Of a DNA stretch of 64,000 nt, positions 21,180 to 31,284 are shown piece by piece. The first letter of the stretch is position 1; each line of letters starts with the position of its first letter. The position numbers were made by a program, and so were the translations under genes. Origin of the DNA: Aphidius gifuensis (lineage: Eukaryota; Arthropoda; Insecta; Hymenoptera; Braconidae); the NCBI RefSeq assembly GCF_014905175.1, contig NC_057789.1, forward strand, positions 10,044,001 through 10,108,000, read 5' to 3'. The notes beneath the pieces are model-generated. The model saw only the letters and a list, made by a program, of their open reading frames with translations. It ran no database searches and was not told the DNA's origin.

Positions 21180-21249
21180 GCTAAAAATGAAAAAAAAACT
21201 TTGAAGTTTTTTTTTCATTTTTAGCTATTATTTAACCATGCTCCATTTC
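21156..21249. repeat. Perfect palindrome, 46-bp arms, 2-nt loop
   Basis: The arm 21156-21201 (GAAATGGAGCATGGTTAAAT and on to ACTT) is the exact reverse complement of 21204-21249. Only TG lies between them, and the 9-A run is matched by a 9-T run. The left arm is coding-frame sequence of the 20560 gene, so the right arm is an inverted copy of coding DNA. Confidence 0.95.
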
Positions 21250-21309
21250 TATGACTCCATCAACAATTGTTACATCTAGTGTGTTATTTGATGATGGTGG
21301 AATCTTCTT

Positions 21310-21356
21310 TATATAAAAAGGACAAACATCATCGGTCTTCCGGACATTTGATTGGT
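21310..21356 (+). promoter_or_regulatory. TATATAAAAAGGAC promoter-like repeat, forward copy
   Basis: TTATATAAAAAGGACA followed by TCATCGGTCTTCC and ATTTGATTGG. The same order of words occurs inverted at 23134-23180. A TATA box conserved with about 30 downstream bases suggests a duplicated core promoter, but no gene starts just downstream. Confidence 0.4.
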
Positions 21357-23133
21357 CGTTTTTCTTTTATTTTATTTTTTTCGTTAGCAATAAAAAAACA
21401 AAAAAAAAGAGTGAGTGAAACGTAGTTTGTTTTTTTGTCGCTAACGAAATAAATCGAATAAACAAAGAGTGATCTTCGGAGGATTAAATGTCAATAAAAT
21501 AAATCGATTCTTATTTTATAAAAATCAGTTAAAAAAATATATGGTTTTTAAAAATGATATCGAAATAGATTAGCTGTATGTAGAAGAAAATCAATAGGAA
21601 TACACCTCAATTGTGTAATCATTTTTCCAAAACTATAACATAAAATAGATCGGCTATAAGCAAAAGGAAATCTGAAGGAATGCATCTGACCTTAACTTAC
21701 AGCTTTTTTTTTCAATTTTATTCATTACAAGTTAGATTTAGACGAATTAAAAAAGGATTTATCATCTGCGTTCAGAGGAAAATCTGAGGACGTACACCTA
21801 TCCTCGACATACCCCAAAATTGATTAGATAATATATATGTATTTTCATAATTGAAAAGATTATATAAAGAATTTTTTCTTCTATTTTTTAGTAAAATAAA
21901 GAATAACTAAGTAACGCTATATTAAAACTATATCGTGAAAATCGATACTAACACGTAAATTACAATTAAGGTATAACTTGCCAAAATGAAAAATAGTCTG
22001 AGGCTCATGAAATTAATAATTTAGATAAGTGAAATAATAATGCATCTTCTTGTCAATTCAGTTTTTATGTTATAATACTTTTTTTTTTTTAATAATTATT
22101 TAAAGTTGACATAATTTAGAGAGGTTAAACATGGGCTCTTATGGGAGGAGGTGTTAGAAAATATCTACGAACTTAACAAAACAATACTTGTACCTATCCA
22201 AAACTAATAGATAATAAAAAGAAAAATAAGGAATTTTTGATATCAGGATGAAATGTTATAAGACTAAATCTCACGTAATTAATAAAAATATAAGCTAAAA
22301 ACACGATTTTTAGCAATTTTATGAAACAAGTATTGACTGCAACAGCTTGCATTAAGAATTTAAACAACAAATTTAAATTTAGCATCCATATTTGGCTTTT
22401 AGCATACACACACATACATTCATGAAATAGATATTAAGATGGCGTCAAGATCAGTGTTGCAAACTGACAAAATATTGCCGAGGTCATTACGAGAAAATAA
22501 AACTAATTAAAATTGTTTAAATTACAAGAATATGATTTATTATGCAATAAAATAGACGAAATTAAGATTCTCTAGTAAAAGTATTTTCAATAAGCCAGAA
22601 AAGATCCATTTTTTAGTTATTTATTTTTACAGCGCAAAACTATATGAAAAGCATAGGCATATATTTGGATACAAAAATTTTGGCAAGTTATACCTTAATA
22701 TTAGGTTGAAAAATATGGAGACAGGCGCGCATAGCGCGCCAATGTGCTCGTACAAATAAAAACACAAACAGATAATATACGGTGAGTTGGATATTATAAT
22801 CAACAATTTCTTAGACAATCGACGCAGATTATTAGAATATTTTAATTAATATTTTATTGAGTTAATAATGTTGACCTATTTTATGGGAATTAATTACTTA
22901 TTTACATATATTTTCTTAACATCATTATTTATTATTATTTTACAGTCTTATGAACGATAACTGCACACGTATTTTCATGGGAAGCAGAGAATTGGATGGA
23001 AGCATATACCTTAACAACGGGAAAAAAAAAAAAATGTGAGTGACTGAGAAAGAAAATTTGTTTATTTATTTCATTAACAACCGACAAAGACAGAATGACA
23101 AATGACATGAGAATGACAAAGAAAACCAAATAA
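21357..23133. other. Interval between inverted promoter-like repeats, no gene recognised
   Basis: About 1.8 kb of AT-rich sequence. Notable pieces are GAAAATCTGAGGACGTACACC-like words repeated in diverged form at 21590, 21670 and 21780, and a GC-only hairpin GGCGCGC/GCGCGCC with a 3-nt loop at 22724-22740. The frames on the minus strand (22194-22415, 22627-22818) lack convincing protein character. Confidence 0.35.
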
Positions 23134-23180
23134 CCAATCAAATCTTAGGAAGATCGATGACAACTGTCCTTTTTATATAA
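23134..23180 (-). promoter_or_regulatory. TATATAAAAAGGAC promoter-like repeat, reverse copy
   Basis: Read on the minus strand it gives TTATATAAAAAGGACA, TCATCGATCTTCC and ATTTGATTGG, matching 21310-21356 at most positions. The two copies face each other, so each would transcribe into the 1.8-kb interval between them. Confidence 0.4.
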
Positions 23181-24598
23181 GGATTTTTCGACTTTCCCGT
23201 AAACGTACACGCTAAAAGTTGTTGACTTTAAATATTAATAACTATTTTACTAGCGGGGATAGACTTCTGAAATTTTGGCATAAGATAGATAACTATTTCA
23301 TAAACCTACTCTGAAAATTTAAAAAAAAGTTAAAGATAATTGAGTGCACAACATGTAGTTCGAACTCCCTCAACCATTCTATTTTTATTAATCAATTTAT
23401 TTTTATCTAGATGATTGATCCTTCTGCAGCAACCATTGAAAGGCTTATTGAAGCTAAATGTTACGTTGGTAAGACTGAAAATGTAATGAATTTATTAAAT
23501 GATCCTGGGCATAAAGTTTTTATAAAACCAAGAAGATTTGGAAAAACGTTATTACTTGATACAGTTGAATTGGTATGCAATTATGAAAAAGAATTGTTTG
23601 CTGAATGTTTCATTGGTGATTCAAAAAATGGCTACAAATGGAAAAAGTATCCAGTTATCAAATTAAATTTTTCTGAAATATTTAAAGGCCCAGATCTAAA
23701 ATTGTGTCAACACTTATTCATTGAACACTTACAAGATATTGTTCGAAAAAGAAAATATAGTTTTAAAAGTTGATGAATATGATGATATCCAAACTTTTAA
23801 AAACTTAGTCATGACACTAAATGATAAATATGGTTCTAAAGTAGTTTTTTTAATTGATGAGTACGACCATTTATTAACAAATAAAACATATGAAGAGATA
23901 AACAACATGAAAAATAATAAGAATGCAAATGAATTTAAATTTCTTAAATCATTTTTCAACACCACTAAAAACATTCATAAAAATTATTTACACCTAGTTC
24001 TATGTACAGGTGTTGTCAAGTCATCATACAATGATATATTTTCTGGTGGAAATAATGATACCTGCTTGGATTATAAGACTGGTTACGATAAAATGATTGG
24101 TTTTACTGAAACTGAGATCGAAAATGTTTTTGGATTTGTCATAGAAGAGTGGGTTCATCAATCAAAATCAAAATTAACTAAAGAAATTATCATGGAGAAA
24201 TTAAAAATTAATTACAATGGTTATTCATTTGATGCTGAAGCTAAACAAAATATTTACAATTCACGGTCTATAACAAAATCACTGTATTTTAAAGATTTTG
24301 ATGCTTATTGGATGGAATCAGGTTCACCAACAGTACTGATGAATAAGATCTTAGCTGATTCTCGAGCTGTTTTACAATTACCTAATTTATCAATAGCATA
24401 TTCATTCAGTGACTTGTTATCAGATTACAAAGCAACAAGTGATTTAAATATAATGATGTTCCAGTTGGGGTATTTAACATTAACTAAAGAGCAAAAAAAT
24501 GAATCTAACGACACAAGCCTTGAAAATGTATATAATATAAATTATCCAAACCAGGTCAAAAAAGCATTTGACAGGCTCTTATTAAAACATATGTATAG

Positions 24599-25997
24599 TG
24601 TAACGAGATTTGGCAGATCTCGCGCTCTAGTGTGGTTACTTACTGTCAGGGTAACCTATAATCAGGTAGTCAGATGCATAGAGTCCCTGGTAAAAATATT
24701 TCTCCGAATTTGTCCGTGATTACTCCGAATTTCTCCGCGATTACCCCGAATTTCTCCCAAATTGACCCATGCGGAGGAATGAGTGGAGAAATTTTCTCCT
24801 CGTCGTTTATTTCAAAAGAATTTCTCCGCTGTAAAATTATTTATTTTTCCATGTTCCTCTGCGTGTGTTTTTTTTTGCGGAAAAATATTTCCGAATATTC
24901 TCTTACCGAAATTGATTCGGAGAAACGACGGAAAAATTTCTCCTCATCGTTAATTTCAGAAAAAATTTCTCAGCAGTAAAATTATTTCTTCACACGGTTG
25001 GAAAAATGGCGGACAAATCTCTCCACCCTTTTTCCAACTTTCTCCACCATTAGTTCAATTTTTTTCCAACTCTTTCAATTTTCAATTTTTCCAAAAAAAA
25101 ATGACTAATTATTAATTGTTACATAACGCAAAGCATAATAATGTTTATTTTTTTTCAAATTCGAAGGCACTTTTTTTCAAAAAAGTTGATATACTTGAGG
25201 TACTTTGTTTACAAAACTCCCGTGATCGTTTCATCAAGTTGATGAATGTGGGGAAATAAGTGTGAAAACTTCTTCTCGTCGTTGATTTCGAAAGAATTTT
25301 TCTGCGGTAAAATTTTTTTTTCACGCGTTTCTCCACGTATTTTTATTGCGGAGAAATATTTCCGAACGTTTCTCCGCCTAAGTCAATTCGGAGAAAATTC
25401 GTAAAAAATTTTGATACCTTTCTCCCCTTATTTCTCCGCGTGGGTCAATTTGGGAGAAATTCGGAGTAATTGCGGAGAAATTTAGGAGATATCGCGGAGA
25501 AATATTTTCACCAGGGAGTGGTCCGGCGTAAGACCAGCGTGGCTGCGGATGGACTCTATGTTCGACTACTTGGTGCACTAGAGTGAGTAGGCAATAGGAA
25601 GATATTTGGTAAAGCCTGCGAGGTACGAATATCTTCGTTCTCGTATTGACTTAGGTTATGCGAGTTAGTTAAACCAAAGTTAATGATCACGGTAATAACC
25701 GCCGCCGCGGGGTGAGGTTATTACGCTCCCGGCCAGTACTGAAAACCATATACATTTTAGGAATGGTGCCCGAGTGACGTTTTGGAACCAATATGGTGGA
25801 CCGCGCCCCTCTACCATTTCTTGCTACCGAAATGGCCGTCGGCGGCCTATTGCTCCCGAAACTACCCCACGGTCCGTTAGTTGCCGTTATACACCAGCTG
25901 GCTCCCTCCTGGCGGTAAGAGAGGAGGATGGTGAGAAATCCTCGTTGATCCCATAGTAACTGAGGCCTCTACTTTATCGGTGGAAAAATTAGTTACA
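24599..25997. mobile_element. Solo-LTR-like insertion in the ATPase/nuclease gene
   Basis: The insertion starts TGTAACGAG and ends TTAGTTACA, so the inverted ends are TGTAAC/GTTACA. It is flanked by ATAG on both sides (24595-24598 and 25998-26001), a 4-bp target duplication typical of LTR retroelements. It is far richer in GC than the gene around it and has no ORF. Without the nested element (24685-25516) it is about 565 bp, a normal LTR size. Internal sequences around E4 are mutually inverted (TAGTC...CATAGAGTCC on the left, GGACTCTATG...GACTA on the right). Alternative: a DNA transposon with 6-bp ends. Confidence 0.7.
24685..25516. mobile_element. Nested element with CCCTGGTRAAAATATTTCTCCG ends
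   Basis: The left end CCCTGGTAAAAATATTTC and the right end (mirror, CCCTGGTGAAAATATTTC) continue into repeated TTTCTCCGAA, TTTCTCCGCG and TTTCTCCTC words on both sides, mirrored across the element. AGT occurs on both flanks (24682-24684 and 25517-25519). At 832 bp it has no transposase. Its ends resemble those at 1125, 11368 and 13103, but its internal repeat word is different. Confidence 0.8.
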
Positions 25998-26502
25998 ATA
26001 GTCAAAATGTTTTAGATGAAATAGAATTAAATAAAAAATTGATTGTCCAAGAATTGAAAAAACAAAATTTAGTTCCATTAATAGAATTTATAAATAAACA
26101 TTTGCCTAAAGCTTTGTCAAATTCAGCTTCTAAAAAAAGAAAAGATGGTAAGCTGTTTGAACAATCCTATAATAGCTATATTTATGCTATTATACAAGGT
26201 TTACTACGGAATTGTGAACTCCAAGAATCAATAAATGGAAAAAAATTAGATTTAAAAATAAAGCTTGGTGAAGCAGTGTCTGTTATTGAAATGAAAGTTC
26301 TTGATAATGACAAAAAGTACAAAAACGAAAGTTATGAAGAACGAAAGAAACGAATAATGGAGTCAGCACATGATGCATTGGAGCAGATAAAAAATAACAA
26401 ATATTATGAGGAAAGTAAGTTAAAGGGCGAATTACAAGTACTTGGAATGGTTTTTTCCCGTAAAAAAATAGCTGCCATTAAATATGCGAACAAAATAAGT
26501 TA

Positions 26503-27475
26503 TACTGAAAAAAAACGACAAATATTGTTGAGAAAACAGGACAAAAATTGTCGTGCCGCACAACAAAGTAGAGGCGAAGTTGAAACTCTATAATCGCTCC
26601 GAACAAAAATTAATAGACATACAACAAAATTTGTTATGCTCCAACATGAACATACAACAATTTTTGTATTTAGTTTAATAATTTTTATTATTCCACATAA
26701 CAAAAATTCTAAAACCATATTAAATTTTTTTTTTTTCAAAATTACGAAATAAATTTTCATTATGATAATTAAAAAGAAGAAGGAAAACAATTAAGGAACA
26801 AATTAATTCAAATTAATGCTTTGATTTATTTTTCATATTCATAATTATTAAAGATTAAAATAAAAAATCTCTGCATTAAAATGACAGATGCAGGTTATGT
26901 TATTGTCATTTTCATATAATTTCATACTTTATTGTTGATGTGATTTGTTAAATATCAAGTTTGGTTATTTATCTAGTTGCTCACAAATATTTTAGTTTAT
27001 AATTCAATGATTAAAATGTTATTAAAACTTGACATCTTGGGATTAATTAATTTATTTTCAAAACGTCAGTCACACCAAAGCTGATCTCAACTTAGACTGA
27101 CTTAGAACATTCCACACAATGCCATGTAGTATGTAGATATACCGAGGCACACGAACAAGACCGAGTCTTACCGATAACACCCGAAAATCAAATTGTTGTG
27201 CAGCACTGTAATATTTGCCTTGAAACTGGACAATATTTATTGAGCAGCCGAACAAATATTATTAAGCAACACAACAAATATTATTGGATGGTAAAAATTG
27301 TTGTGCAGCTAAATAAAATTAGTTCAACGATACAATAAAATTTGTTATAGCACAACAAATTTTGTTTAACGATAGAACAATTTTTGTTGCAGCACAACAA
27401 AAAGCGACAGGATAGGATTTCGCCTCTAGTTTGTTGTGCTCTCACAACAATTTTTGTGGTTTTTTTTTCTCAGTG
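26503..27475. mobile_element. Inverted-repeat element with (C/T)ACTGAGAAAAAAA ends
   Basis: TACTGAAAAAAAACGACA then ATTGTTG, GCACAACAAA and TAGAGGCGAA on the left are mirrored on the right (27400-27475) by TTCGCCTCTA, TTTGTTGTGCT, CAACAATTTTTGTGG and TTTTTTTCTCAGTG. The interior is packed with ACAACAAA/TTTGTTGT words on both strands. No transposase. The left boundary falls in the nuclease ORF after ANKISY. No clean target duplication; AAGTTA occurs near both ends. End type suggests a hAT-like MITE (guess). Confidence 0.65.
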
Positions 27476-27590
27476 TGATAACAAGTTACATTTTGATAAT
27501 TTTCATGAGTTTTTTTTTGAAGATGAAGTAATATATGGTAATATGAATAAAAGAAAAAAGAGACAAACAATGAAAAAACAGAAAAATTAG

Positions 27591-28811
27591 TATATAGCGA
27601 TGTTTCTTTACATTATTTTAAAGTACAGGATTTATAAAATAATATTCATAAGTATGTAACTTCTTTGATGTTTGATCTTTCATCTGGTACAAATTCCTGT
27701 TTTTCAGCTTATATATTAAAAAATGACAGTCCTTGGTCATGGTTAAAAAAGTAATAAAATAACAACACTAAATAATATTGCAATCAATTTATTCTTGTCC
27801 AGTTATTATTTCTTGTCTTGAAAATTATACACTAATAATACTAAAAAATAGCTGAATAGCTGAATAATTTTAATCTTGAATAATCATAGTGATAGATTTA
27901 TGTTATTTCAATATTTAAAAAAAAAAAAATAATAATGAATATTCAAGAGTTTTGCAAAATTATCATTGTCAAGCATTTTAAATGTTGTTTATTTGGAATT
28001 ATTAGAAAATTAATGCTTACAATATACGAATTTAAAATTATTAACAAAAAAAAAAAACCAGGTTCCTGTATTTAATAATAATAAAAAATTATTTCCCGGA
28101 CTTTTATTGATTAATTTTTATTGTGGTCCCAATTTTACAATGAGACTTTTTTTTTTTATTATAATTTTTAATAATACCACATTATATTTTATTAATAATT
28201 AATTGATAATTATTATTAATCATCAATTTAACAATTCTACTGATTAATTAACTTTCTACAATTTTTTTTTTTAATACTATTTTTGATTATTGTTTTTGTT
28301 TACATATTTTTTTTTTTATTTAAAAATTTATTTTGAAAGATTATGTTGGATTAATTGTGCATGCACTTTATATAATAGTCATCGAAAAAATATGTTTGCT
28401 TATAAATTGCAATTTTTTTTTCGTCTATTTTTTGCCTATTAAAATGTTGTAAAAATGAATGAAGATATATATTACTAAACTATGATTTTAAAGCATCATA
28501 ATACAAAAGAAAAAAAGGATAAATTTTGTATTTCGAAAATTGATGATATTTGGTCCAGCTAATTTGACAGTCAAATAAAATAAATAAATATTTGTTTTAA
28601 AAATTTTCATCAATACCATGTTGATTGTCATTATTTTCTTGATTAATATTATTTGATGATTGTGGTAAATACTGATTTTTCAATGCGACACAATTACGAG
28701 GTGAACATTTAACAGGACATACCTTTTTTGGTCCAAGGTAAATACATTATTTTGTTTTTTTTATATAAAAATAAATAAATGTTAATTAATCAATTAATTT
28801 GATTAATTAGA
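27591..28811. other. AT-rich spacer with a possible small minus-strand exon
   Basis: Largely featureless AT-rich DNA. On the minus strand 28738-28602 is open for about 45 codons, with Cys-rich VCPVKCSPRNC then LPQSSNNINQENND and a stop. It could be a terminal exon, but no family is recognised and no other exon can be linked. Confidence 0.3.
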
Positions 28812-29173
28812 TGTTGGACAACTGGATAGGGTAAAGATGCTTTTGATAATTTTGGAAAATATCAAAATATCTTGAAGGAAGTTGATGTGCCTGTTGTTAG
28901 CAATGCAATTTGTGAAAATCAAATGAGAAAAACAAGACTTGGTCCAAGTTTTAATTTACATCCAGGTTTTATTTGTGCTGGTGGTGAAAAAGGAAAAGAT
29001 GCATGCAGAAGTGATGGTGATGGTCCAATGGTTTGTGAACGTCATAGTTCATGGCAATCGGCTGGTGTTGTTTCACGGAGAATTGGATGGAACAAGCACT
29101 TCCTGGTGTTTATTCTCGTGTCAGTTATCATCATGATTGGATACAACAATATATTGAACGTCAATATTACTAA
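28812..29173 (+). pseudogene. Serine protease homolog (clip-type) C-terminal fragment, pseudogene
   Basis: After an acceptor (GATTAATTAG) the exon encodes the last third of a trypsin-fold domain: CWTTG, stop, GKDAF, then ILKEVDVPVVSNAICENQM, RLGPSFNLHPGFICAGGEKG and KDACRSDGDGPMVCE. In a shifted frame follows ALPGVYSRVSYHHDWIQQYI to TAA at 29171-29173. The segment GKDACxxDGxGPMVCE carries Gly at the catalytic Ser position, as in non-catalytic homologs of the phenoloxidase-activating-factor/masquerade group, which act as cofactors in haemolymph cascades (family knowledge). Lesions: TGG to TAG at 28827, Trp to Arg in the substrate-strand motif, and one base lost in the Cys codon of the GIGC motif near 29086. 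No upstream protease exons with His or Asp motifs were found. A dead duplicated fragment. Confidence 0.75.
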
Positions 29174-31270
29174 TCATTCAATCATCATCATCATCAACAC
29201 CAACAACAACATAATCAATCATTATTTATTTATGAAAACCGTTAAATGTCTTTTACTTTTTTTATTTTCTTTTTTTATTTTAATTAATAATTATTAATTA
29301 GTGATGCGCATATGTATTATGAAATTTAAGTTATTCTTAACTTATTATTGTATATAGTTATATAATACTTAAATTTTAATTGTATAATAATTATACTATA
29401 TAAATAGGTACTTTTTAAATAAAAAAAAATCAATGTGGTTAATTGTCTATTCGTACAAAAAAATTAAAAGACGAAAAAACGTACTTGATTTTTCTTTAAG
29501 GTATTTCGTCGATTTTTTTCCGAATATGAGAATGCTTTGAAATTTATACAGTAGATTCTTGAAATACTAATACATTTTATGTAATTTTTTGGTAATTGTT
29601 TGGAAGCTCGTTATTTTTTTATTAATTTTCAAAGTTGACAACTTTTAACATAGGTTCTTATGGAGAATGCGGATTTTTGTCAAAAAAAAGTCCATTAAAA
29701 TACCAATATCTCTAATCGACAATATGACATCGTGAAAAAAAAACTATCGGGTTATAAAATGAGACAAAACAAAACGTATAGAAAAAAAATAAAAGAGGTT
29801 TGGAGCTTAGTTTTTTTACAATTAATAACGGTTGAATAGAAATTACTATACTTACTGCTTTGTAATTTTTGTTTTATTTCTGGGACTGGCCGCGAGAGAT
29901 AGAATTCTACAATAGAATTATGTAAAATGTGTAAAATGTCAAAAAATTGTTGGGTTACTTCAAGCCTCTATACATCGGATACATCGTTATCTATTGCAGA
30001 TGGACATGGGGTTGAGTGAAGTTTATTATTGAAAAAATGACACACAATAAAAATTTACCAAGATTTTATTGAGGGGCTGGATACTGATACGCCGATGAAC
30101 CACTCCCATTCAAAATCACTTTAATCAATTAAATTTAATATAATTATTTAATCGACTAGATTATAGTTATTCATTTTTTTATGATAATTCAAATGGTTCC
30201 AAATGACTAATTTATATTTGACGATAGTTTTTATAAAAAATGAAACCTAATTTATAATGAAAAACATTTTTTTACATTTATCAAAAAAAGCTAGTTAATT
30301 ATTTGAAATAATTTATCTAAATTATTATTTTTATTGTTATTATTCAATTAATAATATATTATTTATAAATTTTTCTCCGATTGACAATTAACTTTGTCCA
30401 CAAAGAACTTGCTTGAACTAATAATAAAACAATTCGAGCAAGGATTTAACAGAAATGGAATAGTGGTTATATATCAAAGAAATTTAATTATCAAGAGCTT
30501 TATAATTTTATTCAAAAATAAGAATAATTAATAATTTATTTTGTGTACTTAATTTTAAATTACAAAATAATTTGAAATATTCTCTTACCAAAAATTTGCG
30601 TGATTAAAAATATTTTTTGTGTCTCCTAAAAATTATTAATAATTTCTATCAATTATTTGTGAATTTATATGTATGATGTACAAATTCATTGAAAGTATAC
30701 ATTGCAAAGTATATTACTTTGATTTTTTTCATTTCCAATTATACTGTTCATACATGTATATTCTAAAATAATACAATTTTGACGTCTGACTAAAGCTTGA
30801 TATGTTCTACTTACGCCACTTGAAAATACAGATATAATAATATTAAAATCACTTCTTTTGTTTTTCAAAACCTCATAAATTTTATTTTATTATATAATAA
30901 ATAAATGTCAATAGAAATTATATTTCAGATTTTATTATCATTTGACCTACTGCATGATAAACAAATTTATCTAAATTTTGAACAATAAATTGTATTATAA
31001 TTTTGTGATCATAATATCCAATTTTTTCTGTTTTTTTTATGAATTATTTTTATTTTCAAATATAATTTGTAAATGCAATTTTTATAAATGATTTTTATTT
31101 TTCAGCTATCTATTAAAATTCCACATGCGTAAATCATGAATTCTTTGATATCGTTATTTCTAATCATTGATTTTGCAATAATATAATGTATTTCGTGATG
31201 CAGAAATAAATAGTATATAATTTGCTCAAATTTATTAATAAGAGAACATACATCTTTTCTAGGTTTTTTA
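29174..31270. other. AT-rich spacer, no gene seen
   Basis: No coding signal. 29630-29680 contains TTTTAACATAGGTTCTTATGGA, a word also seen near 22125 and, inverted, near 11955, probably a dispersed repeat. Several short minus-strand frames look random. Confidence 0.45.
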
Positions 31271-31284
31271 CCGACTTTGATTTT

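Larger units (their letters stand above)
23411..27590 (+). pseudogene. AAA-ATPase-like / PD-(D/E)XK nuclease gene, broken
   Basis: The N-terminal segment (23411-23773) has a YVGKT start motif and the family-specific nucleotide-binding motif PRRFGKT (residues 40-46). The next frame (from about 23755) carries Walker B LIDEYD (23853-23870), YNGYSF, SGSPTVL, FQLGYLTL and NYPN. The final segment (26000-26500) carries a PD-(D/E)XK core: Asp in KLDLKI (26249) and the E-x-K of VIEMKV (26288-26296). This order matches bacterial-type proteins of the predicted AAA-ATPase (PF09820) plus DUF1703 nuclease type (family names from memory); their role is thought to lie in DNA conflict or mobility. Lesions: a frameshift in GAAAAAGAAAA near 23750, a 1,399-bp LTR-like insertion at 24599, and a transposon at about 26503. 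The tail (about 27487-27590, FDNFHEFFFEDE then a K/R-rich end) is probably its C-terminus. An acceptor-like TTTTTATCTAG sits directly before the ATG. Likely ancient transfer from bacteria. Confidence 0.75.

Noticed and set aside
23729..23974. Minus-strand ORF opposite the ATPase gene
   Set aside because: Antisense shadow of the Walker B region.
24674..24979. Plus-strand ORF rich in NFSxITPNFS repeats
   Set aside because: It is the TTTCTCCGAA repeat of the nested element read through; not a protein repeat.
25774..25956. ORF of 60 codons in the LTR-like insertion
   Set aside because: GC-rich LTR sequence gives open frames by chance; no recognisable domain.
28939..29136. Second plus frame over the protease homolog
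   Set aside because: Shadow frame; the other frame has the family motifs.
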